A DNA stretch of 61,401 nucleotides from Flammeovirga sp. EKP202 (GTDB lineage: Bacteria > Bacteroidota > Bacteroidia > Cytophagales > Flammeovirgaceae): positions 1 through 61,401 of the forward strand of contig NZ_JACVVP010000045.1 in assembly GCF_014534745.1 (NCBI RefSeq). Reading direction: 5' to 3'. The notes under the pieces are model-generated. The model was not told the origin of the DNA and searched no databases. It worked only from the letters and a program-made list of their open reading frames with translations. Positions within the stretch are counted from its first letter, which is position 1; every line of letters starts with the position of its first letter. This document shows, one piece after another, positions 1 through 9,275 of this stretch. Both the position numbers and the translations under genes were made by a program.

Positions 1-31
1 AATCATTATGTTATAAGTTAAACATAATGAT
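1..31. terminator. Inverted repeat at window edge, probable terminator
   Basis: A perfect 12-bp inverted repeat (1-12 with 20-31) has a 7-nt loop and is followed on the + strand by a T-rich stretch. It probably ends a transcript that enters from the left of the window. Confidence 0.5.
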
Positions 32-48
32 TATTTATTCAAATCTTA

Positions 49-66
49 GTTTTGCGACAGCCCCTC
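49..66. repeat. 18-bp dispersed repeat, copy 1
   Basis: The 18 bases here are the exact reverse complement of 46565-46582. Both copies are intergenic. The rest of the stretch from 67 to 180 shows no gene. Confidence 0.5.
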
Positions 67-180
67 GCGAACCACAACACACTACCATTAATCCTTCATA
101 AAAGGAGTTATATTAATTAATGATAATTTAGTTTACAAAGTAATTAATCAATGGGTAAATAAGAAATCATATTAAAAACA

Positions 181-217
181 AAACCTCTAATGTCAGATCA
201 ACTAACATTAGAGGTTT
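181..217. terminator. Terminator hairpin after pdhB
   Basis: A perfect 13-bp stem (181-193 with 205-217) lies just beyond the pdhB stop. On the minus strand a T-rich run follows the stem, as expected for an intrinsic terminator. It could also work on the + strand. Confidence 0.8.
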
Positions 218-242
218 ATTTATGCTTTAGGTAATCCTAAGA

Positions 243-1223
243 TTACTTTCTGTACATTACTTTTTTCACTGCTTCAACAGTACGCTCAACGTTTGGTAAG
301 ATCTCTTCGATCAATGTTGGTGCGTATGGAAGAGGAACATCTTTAGAAGCTACTCTTACTACTGGAGAATCTAAGTGATCAAATGCGTGAAGTTGTACGT
401 GGTGAGAAATCTCAGATGAGATTGACGCTAATGGCCAAGCTTCCTCAACTACAACTAAACGGTTTGTTTTCTTCACTGACTTTAAGATCGCATCAAAGTC
501 GATTGGTCTTACAGTACGCAAGTCAATTACATCACAAGAAATACCTGCTTTCTCTAACTCTTCAGCCGCTTTAGTGATTACATGAACCATTTTACCGAAT
601 GAAACTAAAGTTACATCAGTACCTTCAGAAATAACATTGGCAACACCTAAAGGAATGATATATTCGCTCTCTGGCACTTCACCTTTATCAGCATACATTA
701 CTTCTGATTCCATAAAGATAACAGGATCGTTATCTCTGATCGATGCTTTTAATAAACCTTTTGCATCATATGGATTAGAAGGAACAACCACTTTAAGACC
801 TGGAGTATTAGCATACCAGTTTTCAAAGTTTTGTGAGTGCTGAGCACCTAATTGTCCAGCATTACCTGTTGGCCCACGGAATACCATTGGTGCAGAGTAT
901 TGTCCACCTGACATCGAAAGGATTTTCGCTGCACTGTTGATTACTTGGTCTATAGCTACCAACGAGAAGTTGAATGTCATAAACTCTACAATCGGACGAG
1001 TACCATTCATTGCTGCACCTACACCGATACCAGCAAATCCAAGTTCTGCAATTGGCGTATCGATCACTCTATCTGGACCGAATTCGTCTAACATTCCTTG
1101 TGTTACTTTGTATGCTCCGTTGTATTCTGCAACTTCCTCACCCATGATGAAGACATCCTTATCACGACGCATTTCCTCTTGCATCGCCTCTCTAAGAGCT
1201 TCTCTGAATTGAATTTCTCTCAT
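243..1223 (-). CDS. pdhB: Pyruvate dehydrogenase E1 component, beta subunit
   Basis: This 326-residue protein is the beta subunit of the thiamine-diphosphate-dependent E1 enzyme, which decarboxylates pyruvate and loads acetyl groups onto E2 in the cytoplasm. It opens directly into the family core (MREIQFREAL). The conserved GEEVAEYNGAYKVT stretch at residues 28-41 holds the cofactor-contacting Glu, and DTPIAE follows at about 56. The C-terminal transketolase domain carries DVIDLRTVRP. Length is normal for the family. A branched-chain 2-oxoacid E1 beta is the main alternative, but the overall sequence reads as the pyruvate type. No alpha subunit or E2 gene lies next to it here. A hairpin terminator follows. 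Confidence 0.93.
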   Translation of the reverse strand: MREIQFREALREAMQEEMRRDKDVFIMGEEVAEYNGAYKVTQGMLDEFGPDRVIDTPIAELGFAGIGVGAAMNGTRPIVEFMTFNFSLVAIDQVINSAAKILSMSGGQYSAPMVFRGPTGNAGQLGAQHSQNFENWYANTPGLKVVVPSNPYDAKGLLKASIRDNDPVIFMESEVMYADKGEVPESEYIIPLGVANVISEGTDVTLVSFGKMVHVITKAAEELEKAGISCDVIDLRTVRPIDFDAILKSVKKTNRLVVVEEAWPLASISSEISHHVQLHAFDHLDSPVVRVASKDVPLPYAPTLIEEILPNVERTVEAVKKVMYRK

Positions 1224-1460
1224 TACTTATTAAAAGTTCTGCTAATAATATATATCAGTATTTTCGTTTTCGGATGCCAAGATAAGAAGATTTACGCTAT
1301 TTTTTAAGCTTATCAATAAAAGGTTTTCATAAAAAAAGAACATTTATCATTAAGCTTTGGTAAGGAAGGTGAACTTTCATCACCTCTTCCTCTTTTTAAT
1401 ACACTAGCACAAAAATAATTGAGGTCTACTCTCATCTACTTTTGAAGCCTCAAAACACAA

Positions 1461-1490
1461 AAAGCCTATCCTTAATGAAAAGGATAGGCT
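1461..1490 (-). terminator. Terminator of the OmpA/TPR gene
   Basis: An 11-bp perfect stem (1463-1473 with 1480-1490) has a 6-nt loop and is followed on the minus strand by TTTTTG. It lies 31 bases after the stop of the 1521-3320 gene. Confidence 0.8.
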
Positions 1491-1520
1491 CTTCTATTTT
1501 AAAACTACTTCTAAATCTAA

Positions 1521-3320
1521 TTATTTAGTAGCAGCTTGGAAATCTGCGTTTTCGAATAAAGCGAAGAACTCAAGATCTTGAGCCGCTTTAGTTTTCAACT
1601 CACCTGCAGCTTTGATTTCGCTGATAGCTGTAGCAGCATCAGATTTTCTAGCAGCAACGATTGCTAAACCGTAGTGAGCCCACTCAGTACCTGACTCATT
1701 GAAAGCACCTTGAGCTTGTGAGAAATCACTAGCACCTGATTTTTCAGCTTTTAATAAGTAAGCTAAACCTTTGTTGTAAACAACTGTAGCGTCATCTCCA
1801 GCAGAAGATAAGTACTGGATAGCACCGTCGTAATCACCATCAGTGATTGCTACATAACCTTTAACAGCGTTTGCAGTAGCAGCTACTGAAGGGTTGCTAG
1901 AGTTTGCTTTCTCTAAGTCAGCTTGAGCACCAGCAACATCACCTTTCATTAACTTCGCACCAGCAAGGTTAGCGTAAGCTTCAGGAACGTTGTTTGATTT
2001 AGCAGCTGTCTCGAAGTGAGGGATAGCTTTTTCAACTAATGCCATAACATCGCCACCTTGTTTCGCTTGAGCGAATAAAGTTGCACCTAAGTTGTTATGA
2101 GCGATTGCTGAATCATCTTTACGGATAGCAGCTTCGTAAATTTTTACTTTTGCAGCTAAATCCGAAGATAAGTGAGCAGCATATAATAATTCCTCAGAAG
2201 ATAGTGAATCTAATGCCATTTGACCTTCTGCAATGCTAGCTGCACGAGCTGAGATTTCAGCGTCAGTAAGCTTTTCTTTGATCTGTAAGATCTCAGATTT
2301 AGCATTACGTAATGGAGGGTAAACGTAACGGAATAATTTTTTGTAAGAAGCAAGTGATTGTAACTTTAATTGCTTAGATACGAAGTCACCTGATCCGTTT
2401 ACTACTGACATGATTTCATCTTTCTCAGCGTCAGTAAATTTATCTGAATCTTTTAAGATTGCTTTGAACGCTGTCCAGTTTTCAACTACTGGCTTTGTTA
2501 CAAATTGAGGAGCATTTTCCTCTTCAACCTTATTTTTCTTTAACAAGTACTCGTAATACTTTTGTACAGCCTCAGGACGCTTGTTCGCTAATTTTGTATT
2601 TGCTTCTGTAGAACCTTCTGGTGAGTGAGAACCAGTAATTGTTACTGTTCTTGTAGGGTTCTGAGCAGAAACATAATTAGATAACTCTTTACCTTCAGCA
2701 CCTCTCTTCTCAGAAGAACGTAATACTGATGATCCTTGTAAGAAGAAGAAATCCACGTTATTTGGGATATACTCTTCAGCGTTGTTATAACCGTGATCAG
2801 CAAAGTTTGCGATAAAAGTAGGCTGAACGTTTTGGGCTGTAGTGATAACACCTTGACCTTGGTTGTTTGGCATTGCTGCGAAAGCACCTTCGTTAGACTC
2901 TTTTACTTTACCGTTTTTGTCCTTAGTCGCACGACCTAAGTATTCTAATTGACCTCTTTCAAACTTATCCTCATAAGCAAAAGCCATACGCTTATGTAAA
3001 GCTGGAGTTGCCTCAGGGGAATCAGCATAGTCGTCACCTTTGAAAGTAACAACACCAACTTCGATAGGTTCAGCATCATTAGGGTTATAATTTACTATAA
3101 CGTCATAAGTAAAACCTTTCTTTAATAATTTTGGAGGAAGTTTTGTGTCAATTTCGAAAACAACCGAATCACCATGTAATTCTAATGGTGAAGGATTAAT
3201 TGTCATTCCTTGCTCTTGAGCCATTTTATTCACATCTACATTACCGCAGTTTGTGAATAACATTGTTCCAGCAGCAAGTACTGTAGACAAAGCATTAGTG
3301 TATTTGTTCATAATCGTCAT
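1521..3320 (-). CDS. OmpA-domain and TPR-repeat envelope lipoprotein
   Basis: This 599-residue exported protein has a hydrophobic N-terminus ending in a cysteine near residue 25 (LFTNC), so it is probably a lipoprotein with an imperfect lipobox. A beta-rich domain occupies roughly residues 40-200. An OmpA-like peptidoglycan-binding region follows at about 200-270 (VTITGSHSPEGS, then a run reading NTKLANKRPEAVQKYYEYL). The C-terminal half is alanine-rich helical TPR repeats (AIAHNNLGATLFAQ, PEAYANLAGAKLMKGD). Such proteins anchor or scaffold the outer membrane on the cell wall. A second ATG three codons in is an equally good start. Codon use is regular, suggesting good expression. The exact role is unknown. 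Confidence 0.75.
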   Translation of the reverse strand: MTIMNKYTNALSTVLAAGTMLFTNCGNVDVNKMAQEQGMTINPSPLELHGDSVVFEIDTKLPPKLLKKGFTYDVIVNYNPNDAEPIEVGVVTFKGDDYADSPEATPALHKRMAFAYEDKFERGQLEYLGRATKDKNGKVKESNEGAFAAMPNNQGQGVITTAQNVQPTFIANFADHGYNNAEEYIPNNVDFFFLQGSSVLRSSEKRGAEGKELSNYVSAQNPTRTVTITGSHSPEGSTEANTKLANKRPEAVQKYYEYLLKKNKVEEENAPQFVTKPVVENWTAFKAILKDSDKFTDAEKDEIMSVVNGSGDFVSKQLKLQSLASYKKLFRYVYPPLRNAKSEILQIKEKLTDAEISARAASIAEGQMALDSLSSEELLYAAHLSSDLAAKVKIYEAAIRKDDSAIAHNNLGATLFAQAKQGGDVMALVEKAIPHFETAAKSNNVPEAYANLAGAKLMKGDVAGAQADLEKANSSNPSVAATANAVKGYVAITDGDYDGAIQYLSSAGDDATVVYNKGLAYLLKAEKSGASDFSQAQGAFNESGTEWAHYGLAIVAARKSDAATAISEIKAAGELKTKAAQDLEFFALFENADFQAATK

Positions 3321-3590
3321 CCAATTTTTCTATTTCTAGGTTCCGCAATTTAATCGCCTTAACTCAATTGTTCACCTACGCAGTACAAATATTAACTTTT
3401 TTTAGAAGTTTGAATTTATAAATAGTATGATATCAAATGAATATAGCATTTTAATTGCGTAATTTTTCAGTTTTCAAAGATAAGTGAATACAATTTACTA
3501 ACTCTTAATGCTTATTATTATTATAAAAGATTAACAAAAAATAAGATTCAAGAGTTTACATTAATTCATTTTTTTTAAAAGACCCCCAAT

Positions 3591-4637
3591 TTAATTATTA
3601 GGAAACCCATTTAAGTCCGTGAATTTCGTTCTTTTTTTCAAAAAAAACTCCTTTACAATCAACTTTTTATAAACTTCGGGAAAGTTAATTTTATGGTTTT
3701 TAATTTTTCGCCTTGCTTTCACTAAATATCCTATCGAAAGATAAAAATCTCTATGTGCTTTTAACACTGCCCATAGGTTATTCACCTCTCCTTTTAGTAA
3801 AAATCTCACCCCCGCAACACCGTCTAAAACCATTCTCAAAAACAGTACTAAAAGTAACTTTGAAGAAGGTAAATTTTTAAAAAGAAGGAATAGACCATTT
3901 CTAAAATTCAAATAAGTCTTTTTGGGGTTTTCTCTACTCAATGTTCCACCGCCAACATGATATACCTCAGAAGTTCCTACCGCTTTGATTTTGTAGCCTT
4001 CACTTTTCAATCTCCAACATAAATCTATTTCCTCCATATGAGCAAAGAACTTTTCGTCTAATCCCCCCATCTTGTGATACAATTCTGCTCTTATAAACAA
4101 ACAGGCACCTGTTGCCCAAAAAACTTCAACGGTATCATCATATTGACCATCATCGTATTCTAGAGCATGCATGATTCTTCCTCGACAAAAAGGATATCCC
4201 ATATAATCCATAAATCCTCCTGCAGCACCTGCGTGCTCAAAGGATTCTTGATCCGAAAAGAGTTTGATTTTCGGTTGACAAGCTGCAATTTGACTATCGC
4301 TTTCCATTAAAGTGAGTAATGGAGTCAACCAGTTTTCAGGACATTGAATATCTGAATTCAAAAGCACATAGTATTTGGCATCTATCTGCTCTAAGGCCTT
4401 ATTGTAGCCTCCTGTAAACCCAAAGTTTTCAGATAATTCAATTAATCTTACTTTAGGATAATTTTCTTTTAAAAAGGGTATAGAATCATCAGTAGAAGCG
4501 TTATCTGCTACTATAACCTTGGCATCACAACTGCTTTGAATTACACTATCTAAAAATTCTTCTAAAAATCTTCTACCGTTATAATTTAAAATAACAATAG
4601 CTACTTCATCATAAGGAAGTCCACTTGTTGGCTTCAT
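3591..4637 (-). CDS. Family 2 glycosyltransferase (WbbL/rhamnosyltransferase type)
   Basis: This 348-residue cytoplasmic or membrane-associated enzyme is predicted to transfer a nucleotide-sugar residue onto a cell-surface glycan. The GT-A fold is clear: VAIVILNYNGRRFLEEFL at residues 12-29, VIVADNASTDDS at about 42, the DXD-type NSDIQCPENW near 94, and the acceptor-side motif HMEEIDLCWRLKSEGYK near 201. The C-terminal ~90 residues are basic and hydrophobic, suiting membrane association. The donor and acceptor sugars cannot be read from the sequence. No other polysaccharide genes are adjacent, so it is not part of an obvious capsule cluster. Confidence 0.85.
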   Translation of the reverse strand: MKPTSGLPYDEVAIVILNYNGRRFLEEFLDSVIQSSCDAKVIVADNASTDDSIPFLKENYPKVRLIELSENFGFTGGYNKALEQIDAKYYVLLNSDIQCPENWLTPLLTLMESDSQIAACQPKIKLFSDQESFEHAGAAGGFMDYMGYPFCRGRIMHALEYDDGQYDDTVEVFWATGACLFIRAELYHKMGGLDEKFFAHMEEIDLCWRLKSEGYKIKAVGTSEVYHVGGGTLSRENPKKTYLNFRNGLFLLFKNLPSSKLLLVLFLRMVLDGVAGVRFLLKGEVNNLWAVLKAHRDFYLSIGYLVKARRKIKNHKINFPEVYKKLIVKEFFLKKRTKFTDLNGFPNN

Positions 4638-4673
4638 GTCAACAAAAAAAATGTCTCAATTTATATATAAAAA

Positions 4674-4699
4674 GGTTGTTGATGTTTTGACCAACAACC
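4674..4699 (-). terminator. Terminator after the YbaB gene
   Basis: An 8-bp perfect stem (4674-4681 with 4692-4699) is followed on the minus strand by TTTTT. It lies 30 bases beyond the YbaB stop and upstream of the glycosyltransferase. Confidence 0.7.
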
Positions 4700-4728
4700 C
4701 TTATTCAGTTTATCTCAATAAGATTTTA

Positions 4729-5058
4729 TTATCCTAGATTCCCAAAGTCCATACCTGGAATATTTGGCATCATTCCTTTAGTAGTCTTCATCAATCGCTC
4801 TTGTCCTTTTTGATCTGCTTCCTTGATGGCTTGGTTTACAGCGGCAACAACAAGATCTTGCAGCATTTCTCTGTCTTCTTCTTTACAAAGCAACGGATCA
4901 ATTTCTAATTTGATGACCTGTTTTTTACCATTTGCAACGGCTCTTACCATTCCTCCACCTGCATCACCTTCAGCAGTTACATTTACTAGGTCTTCTTGTG
5001 CTTGTTTTAATTTTTCTTGGACTTCTTTTAACTGTCCAAACATATTACTAAAATCCAT
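4729..5058 (-). CDS. YbaB/EbfC family nucleoid-associated protein
   Basis: This small (109-residue) DNA-binding protein is of the YbaB/EbfC type, a dimeric 'tweezer' that coats nucleoid DNA. Family features are MDFSNMFGQLKEVQEKLKQ at the N-terminus, a glycine-rich VTAEGDAGGGMVRAVANGK near residues 30-50, and a long amphipathic C-terminal helix ending in MPNIPGMDFGNLG. The reading frame extends 15 codons further upstream. The start at 5058 is chosen because family members begin at this MDFSNMFG and the upstream part overlaps the clpX terminator hairpin. It lies in the same direction as clpX. In other bacteria this gene often sits near recR or dnaX; here it does not. Confidence 0.9.
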   Translation of the reverse strand: MDFSNMFGQLKEVQEKLKQAQEDLVNVTAEGDAGGGMVRAVANGKKQVIKLEIDPLLCKEEDREMLQDLVVAAVNQAIKEADQKGQERLMKTTKGMMPNIPGMDFGNLG

Positions 5059-5087
5059 AACGATAGGTTCTTCATTAAATTTGAAAC

Positions 5088-5128
5088 ACAAACAGCAAAG
5101 CACTTAAGAGTAGTACCTTGCTGTTTGT
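5088..5128 (-). terminator. Hairpin between clpX and the YbaB gene
   Basis: A stem of 12-13 bp with one bulge (5088-5100 with 5117-5128) lies 25 bases after the clpX stop. The T-run is weak (TTTGTGTTTC on the minus strand), so it may terminate only partly and allow read-through into the YbaB gene. Confidence 0.55.
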
Positions 5129-5152
5129 TAGATTTATTATGTCAATTTGTGC

Positions 5153-6388
5153 TTATGCAACTTTTAAGTTCTTAGCATGTGATGAGCTTTCAAATTTGAT
5201 TTTTGCATAAGCTCTATCAATCACAAATTCTTTAATTTTTTCTTCAGAAGAAGGTAATTCATACATAGCATCAAGCATAATCGCTTCTAAAATACTACGT
5301 AAACCTCTTGCTCCTAAGTCATATTCCAATGCCTTTTCAACGATATAATCTAAAGCATCATCTTCAAATACCAAATCAATGTCTTCCATTGCAAACAATT
5401 TCTTGTACTGCTTTGTCAAAGCATTCTTAGGTTCTGTTAGAATATTTCTTAATGCATCTTTATCCAAAGGCTTTAAGTAAGTCACCAATGGCAAACGACC
5501 GATCAATTCTGGAATGATACCAAAACGTTTCAAGTCTTGTGCTGTTACAAACTCTAAAAGCTCTTCTTTATTCAATTCTGGTTGATCTTCTTCTTTACCC
5601 GCAAAACCAATTGGTCTTGTATTTAATCGAGAAGCAATCATATCCGCGATACCTGCAAAGGCACCACCACAGATAAATAAGATGTTTTCAGTGTTTACAG
5701 AAATCAACTTTTGCTCTGGGTGTTTACGTCCTCCTTGAGGTGGAACATTCACGATAGACCCTTCAAGCAATTTCAATAATGCCTGTTGAACACCTTCACC
5801 ACTTACATCTCTTGTAATCGAAGGGTTATCAGATTTACGAGCAATTTTATCTATCTCGTCAATATATACGATGCCTCTTTCTGCTTGTTCCACATTGTAA
5901 TCGGCAGCTTGAAGTAGACGTGTTAGAATTGTTTCTACATCTTCACCTACATAACCTGCTTCAGTAATTACAGTGGCATCAGCAATACAGAAAGGTACTT
6001 GTAATGCTTTTGCTAAAGTTTTAGCTAATAATGTTTTTCCAGTACCAGTATTTCCTGTCATGATAATATTTGATTTTTCAATCACAATATCATCAGAAGA
6101 CTGTTTTTGGTTTAAACGCTTATAATGATTATAAACAGCAACCGAGAGCACTCGTTTTGCTTTTTCCTGCCCGATAATATATTCATCAAGATGCTTTTTC
6201 ATCTCGGCAGGCGTTTTTAAATCAAACGAAGAAGTTTCCATATCCTTTTTACGAGGTTTTCTTTCCTCCATTAGGATTTGATGTACTTGTTCAATACAAT
6301 TGTTACAGATCTGAGCATTCTGACCTGAAACCATTAATTCCACCGTGTCTTTAGGTGCGCCACAAAACGAACAGAAATTCCCTTTCAT
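5153..6388 (-). CDS. clpX: ClpX, ATP-dependent unfoldase of the ClpXP protease
   Basis: ClpX is the AAA+ hexamer that recognises tagged proteins, unfolds them and feeds them to ClpP. The 411 residues show the N-terminal zinc-binding domain (Cys6, Cys9, Cys28, Cys31), Walker A GNTGTGKT at 112-119, the pore-loop GYVGED near 145, Walker B IVYIDEID at 173-180, and the sensor-2 region with YDLGARGLR near 365. Length is typical. clpP lies upstream on the same strand about 290 bases away, the usual pairing in reverse spacing. A hairpin follows the stop. Confidence 0.97.
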   Translation of the reverse strand: MKGNFCSFCGAPKDTVELMVSGQNAQICNNCIEQVHQILMEERKPRKKDMETSSFDLKTPAEMKKHLDEYIIGQEKAKRVLSVAVYNHYKRLNQKQSSDDIVIEKSNIIMTGNTGTGKTLLAKTLAKALQVPFCIADATVITEAGYVGEDVETILTRLLQAADYNVEQAERGIVYIDEIDKIARKSDNPSITRDVSGEGVQQALLKLLEGSIVNVPPQGGRKHPEQKLISVNTENILFICGGAFAGIADMIASRLNTRPIGFAGKEEDQPELNKEELLEFVTAQDLKRFGIIPELIGRLPLVTYLKPLDKDALRNILTEPKNALTKQYKKLFAMEDIDLVFEDDALDYIVEKALEYDLGARGLRSILEAIMLDAMYELPSSEEKIKEFVIDRAYAKIKFESSSHAKNLKVA

Positions 6389-6540
6389 TTATTCTCTCCT
6401 TGCCTTTACTCTACATTCAAAAATGTATAAAGAAAACTTTCTTTATACCATAATAAACTCAATAATATATTCTAGAGTTTATATTCTTTATGTTGAAAAT
6501 GCAAGTTACTACAAATTTTACACTTTCTTACAATAGATAA

Positions 6541-6566
6541 GAGGGAAATATTAGATCATTTCCCTC
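6541..6566 (-). terminator. Hairpin between clpP and clpX
   Basis: A 9-bp perfect stem (6541-6549 with 6558-6566) has an 8-nt loop and lies 114 bases after the clpP stop. It lacks a convincing T-run, so its role as a terminator is uncertain. The rest of 6389-6679 shows no gene. Confidence 0.4.
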
Positions 6567-6679
6567 TCAATACCAATGTTTTACACTTATAACAGCTTTT
6601 TTATTGATTTTTCACATAAAGTGATGGTTTGAATCTACTTTTTATGTAAAAAGGAATAAAATTACTATTAAAGTCTAGT

Positions 6680-7360
6680 TTAATCGTTCTTTGGGTTTCT
6701 TGTCAAAACCTCATCAATTAAACCATATTCTTTGGCTTGCTGAGCTCTCATCCAGTAGTCACGATCTGAGTCTTGCCACACTTTATCATAAGGTTGACCT
6801 GAATGATTTGCTAGAATTTCATAAAGCTCTTTCTTTAACTTTTGAATTTCTCTTGCTGTAATCTCAATATCAGATGCTTGACCTTGGGCACCACCTAGCG
6901 GTTGGTGAATCATGATTCTTGAGTGAGGTAAAGCAGATCTTTTTCCTTCAGCGCCACCTGCTAACAAAACGGCACCCATTGATGCTGCTAAACCAGTACA
7001 GATTGTAGCTACGTCAGGACGAACATACTGCATTGTATCATACATACCCAAACCTGCATATACAGATCCTCCTGGGCTATTGATGTACATCAAAATATCT
7101 TTTTTAGCATCAATTGATTCTAAAAATAATAACTGTGCGATAACAATATTTGAAATTGCGTCATCCACTTGAGTACCCATGAAGATGATACGGTCAGCAA
7201 TTAATCTTGAGAATACGTCAATTTCGGCAAATCTACGATCACGCTCTTCAATAACTGTACGTGTCATATTTTCGAAATTACCAATATAGCTATCCATGTG
7301 AAGGCTCGAGATCCCCTGATCCTTCATGGCAAATTTTTTAAATTCGTTCTTTAAATCCAT
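6680..7360 (-). CDS. clpP: ClpP, catalytic subunit of the Clp protease
   Basis: ClpP forms the tetradecameric serine-protease chamber that degrades proteins delivered by ClpX. The 226 residues contain the catalytic triad in standard context: Ser127 in [11 protein letters not shown], His152 in [10 protein letters not shown], and Asp201 in SDRDYWM. The substrate-binding YINSPGGSV lies at 92-100. About 30 extra N-terminal residues precede the core, as in many homologues where a propeptide is removed. It is followed by clpX on the same strand. A 17-bp palindrome sits about 50 bases upstream of its start. Confidence 0.96.
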   Translation of the reverse strand: MDLKNEFKKFAMKDQGISSLHMDSYIGNFENMTRTVIEERDRRFAEIDVFSRLIADRIIFMGTQVDDAISNIVIAQLLFLESIDAKKDILMYINSPGGSVYAGLGMYDTMQYVRPDVATICTGLAASMGAVLLAGGAEGKRSALPHSRIMIHQPLGGAQGQASDIEITAREIQKLKKELYEILANHSGQPYDKVWQDSDRDYWMRAQQAKEYGLIDEVLTRNPKND

Positions 7361-7411
7361 AGTTTAATCAATTTTATGAGTTAACGCTTATTAGTACTAG
7401 ACTATATATAA

Positions 7412-7428
7412 GCATGTTTGAAACATGC
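7412..7428. promoter_or_regulatory. 17-bp palindrome upstream of clpP
   Basis: A perfect 8-bp inverted repeat (7412-7419 with 7421-7428) around a single G lies 51-68 bases upstream of clpP. Its size and symmetry fit a dimeric regulator's operator. No known consensus is recognised. Confidence 0.35.
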
Positions 7429-7438
7429 ACTTACAAAA

Positions 7439-7474
7439 GAGAGCAGTGTATTTTCAATCAATCACACTGCTCTC
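7439..7474 (-). terminator. Terminator after holB
   Basis: An 11-bp perfect stem (7439-7449 with 7464-7474) is followed on the minus strand by TTTTG. It lies about 80 bases beyond the holB stop. Confidence 0.75.
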
Positions 7475-7553
7475 CTATACAAATATAAAATAATACTGTT
7501 ACGAGAGAAGAAAAATCTTCTCTGTTTTTCGTTTTTTTCTTCAAAAATTGAAA

Positions 7554-8696
7554 TTAATACGTAATACGACCAAATGCCTTTCCTACCTTAATGGATAAGG
7601 TTACGAATGTGATTTTAGGGTTCGCATTTCTTTCGATAAAATAAAAGGAGTCATTAAAACTTTTCACCAATTCCGGCAGGTTCTTCTCTGTGAGGACTTT
7701 AGAAAAATTATTTACAAATTCCCTCGTCTCCTCGTCCAATCGAATAACGGCTTCTGCATTGTTCTTAATTAGCATTGCTTCTCGAAAAAGCGTCAATCCA
7801 AACTTGAAAAAGTTTTTTTGACCTTCTTTCCCTAGTTTATTGAACTCTTCTGACCATTTTCCGGCTATCTCCGTAAAATCACGTTTAAAACAAGAACGCA
7901 TCCAATTTTTGAATAGCTCTTCGCTTTGGTCAGGTACATCTGAAGCAATTCTTAACGCTTCACGGATATTTCCATCTGCCAAAAAAGCTACTTTTTGTGC
8001 TTTGTTGGTCTCTATACCTTGCTCTACTAACAAATTCGATATTTCGTCATCAGAAGGAGATGGCACGTATATTTTTTGAGCCCTTGAAAGGATGGTTACT
8101 AAAAGTTTCTCGGGGTCATTACTCACCATAAAAAACAATGTTTTCTCTGGCGGTTCTTCTAATATTTTTAATACTGCATTCGCGGCAGGAGCTTGCATTA
8201 ATTCAGGCATCCACATCAAAACAATTTTATAACCTCCTTGATGTGCTTTAATAGACATAGATTTAATCACCTCACGACTTTCTTGTCTAGAAATGATCGC
8301 TTGTTTGTTTTCTCCTCCTACAAAGTCTACCCAATCACTTACATTCTTATAGGCTCCATTTTCATCTAATAAAAATGATCTCCAATCAGGAAGAAAACGC
8401 TCTGTAACGGCGTCTTCCCTTTTACTGACTTTCTTTGTGGTAACCGTAGGAACTACAAAATGTAAATCAGGGTGAAGTAATTTTTGTGCATTTCTACATG
8501 ATTTACATTCTCCACAAGCGTCTTCTTCTCCAGGGTTTTCGCAGTTCAAGTAATTCGCATAGGCTAATGCCAATGAAAGCTGTACTCCTCCTTCTTTTCC
8601 GATAAATAATTGTGCATGTGCAATTTTATTTTGCTGTGCTGCATGGATTAATATTTTCTTTACGTCTGACGCCCCTGGTACTTGTGCAAAAAGCAT
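7554..8696 (-). CDS. holB: DNA polymerase III, delta' subunit
   Basis: This 380-residue clamp-loader subunit works with gamma/tau and delta to load the sliding clamp at replication forks. It has the AAA+-like fold without a working Walker A (the loop reads IGKEGGVQLSLALAYANY). A Cys cluster for zinc follows (ANYLNCENPG, then DACGECKSCRNAQ), then LHPDLHFV and the sensor-1 region with EEPPEKTLFFMVS and SRAQKIY. The frame is open for 44 more codons upstream. The start at 8696 is preferred because MLFAQVPGASDVKKIL matches the family's beginning. A terminator hairpin follows the stop. Identification is by architecture and is firm. Confidence 0.9.
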   Translation of the reverse strand: MLFAQVPGASDVKKILIHAAQQNKIAHAQLFIGKEGGVQLSLALAYANYLNCENPGEEDACGECKSCRNAQKLLHPDLHFVVPTVTTKKVSKREDAVTERFLPDWRSFLLDENGAYKNVSDWVDFVGGENKQAIISRQESREVIKSMSIKAHQGGYKIVLMWMPELMQAPAANAVLKILEEPPEKTLFFMVSNDPEKLLVTILSRAQKIYVPSPSDDEISNLLVEQGIETNKAQKVAFLADGNIREALRIASDVPDQSEELFKNWMRSCFKRDFTEIAGKWSEEFNKLGKEGQKNFFKFGLTLFREAMLIKNNAEAVIRLDEETREFVNNFSKVLTEKNLPELVKSFNDSFYFIERNANPKITFVTLSIKVGKAFGRITY

Positions 8697-8834
8697 GTAA
8701 CTCTGATTAGTTGTTTTTTTAGATTTCCTACCTCCTATAGATAGCACAGCAAATTTCAATTTTTCGAACTTTAATGCAAATACTTTATGCACTACTTCGT
8801 CAATTTTTGTTATTAGGTAGGAAGGCATAAAAAA

Positions 8835-8859
8835 AGAGACCTCAAATTATGAGGCCTCT
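8835..8859 (-). terminator. Terminator of the first small lipoprotein gene
   Basis: A 10-bp stem with one mismatch (8835-8844 with 8850-8859) is followed by seven T on the minus strand. It lies 50 bases beyond the 8910-9044 gene and upstream of holB. Confidence 0.85.
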
Positions 8860-8909
8860 AAAGGGTAAATACATTTCATATCATACATAGAAAATCTTTA
8901 TATTTTGAC

Positions 8910-9044
8910 CTATTCATGAACTTTGTGATAAATATTGTTCATGTCATTAGGGTTATAGCCTGATGCAATTGAATCTTTATAAGATACACAACTACTTAAA
9001 GATAGCAAAAATGCTCCTATCAATATAAGTTTTAAATATTTCAT
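8910..9044 (-). CDS. 44-residue lipoprotein, tandem copy A
   Basis: This very small gene encodes a signal peptide (MKYLKLILIGAFLLSLSSC) with a lipobox ending at Cys19, followed by a mature peptide of only 26 residues ending NNIYHKVHE. The mature part contains SYKDSIASGYNPND. A second copy of the same design lies at 9276-9410; 29 of 44 residues match by eye, and the conserved positions include the lipobox, SYKDS and SGYNP. It has its own terminator, so it is likely transcribed alone. No family is recognised. The paralogy and codon-level divergence argue that it is a real, selected gene. Confidence 0.75.
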   Translation of the reverse strand: MKYLKLILIGAFLLSLSSCVSYKDSIASGYNPNDMNNIYHKVHE

Positions 9045-9247
9045 AGTAGTGTAAGTTTGAGATGGTAATAATGGTAGTGTAAATTTTACATCTTTAAGTT
9101 AACATTTATTTACTAGAATCACAAAATATTGCCATATATTATTGACTACTAACAATTTCAATCACTATAAAAAGGTAAAACAAAGCTCAAAAACGTTATT
9201 TTATCATACATTTTCAGCACTTATTTATTACTACAATTACTCTAAAA

Positions 9248-9266
9248 CCTTCTAAAAAATAGAAGG
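9248..9266 (-). terminator. Terminator of the second small lipoprotein gene
   Basis: A 6-bp G+C-containing stem (9248-9253 with 9261-9266) is followed on the minus strand by TTTTA. It lies 10 bases beyond the stop of the 9276-9410 gene. Confidence 0.6.
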
Positions 9267-9275
9267 CTATCTTCA

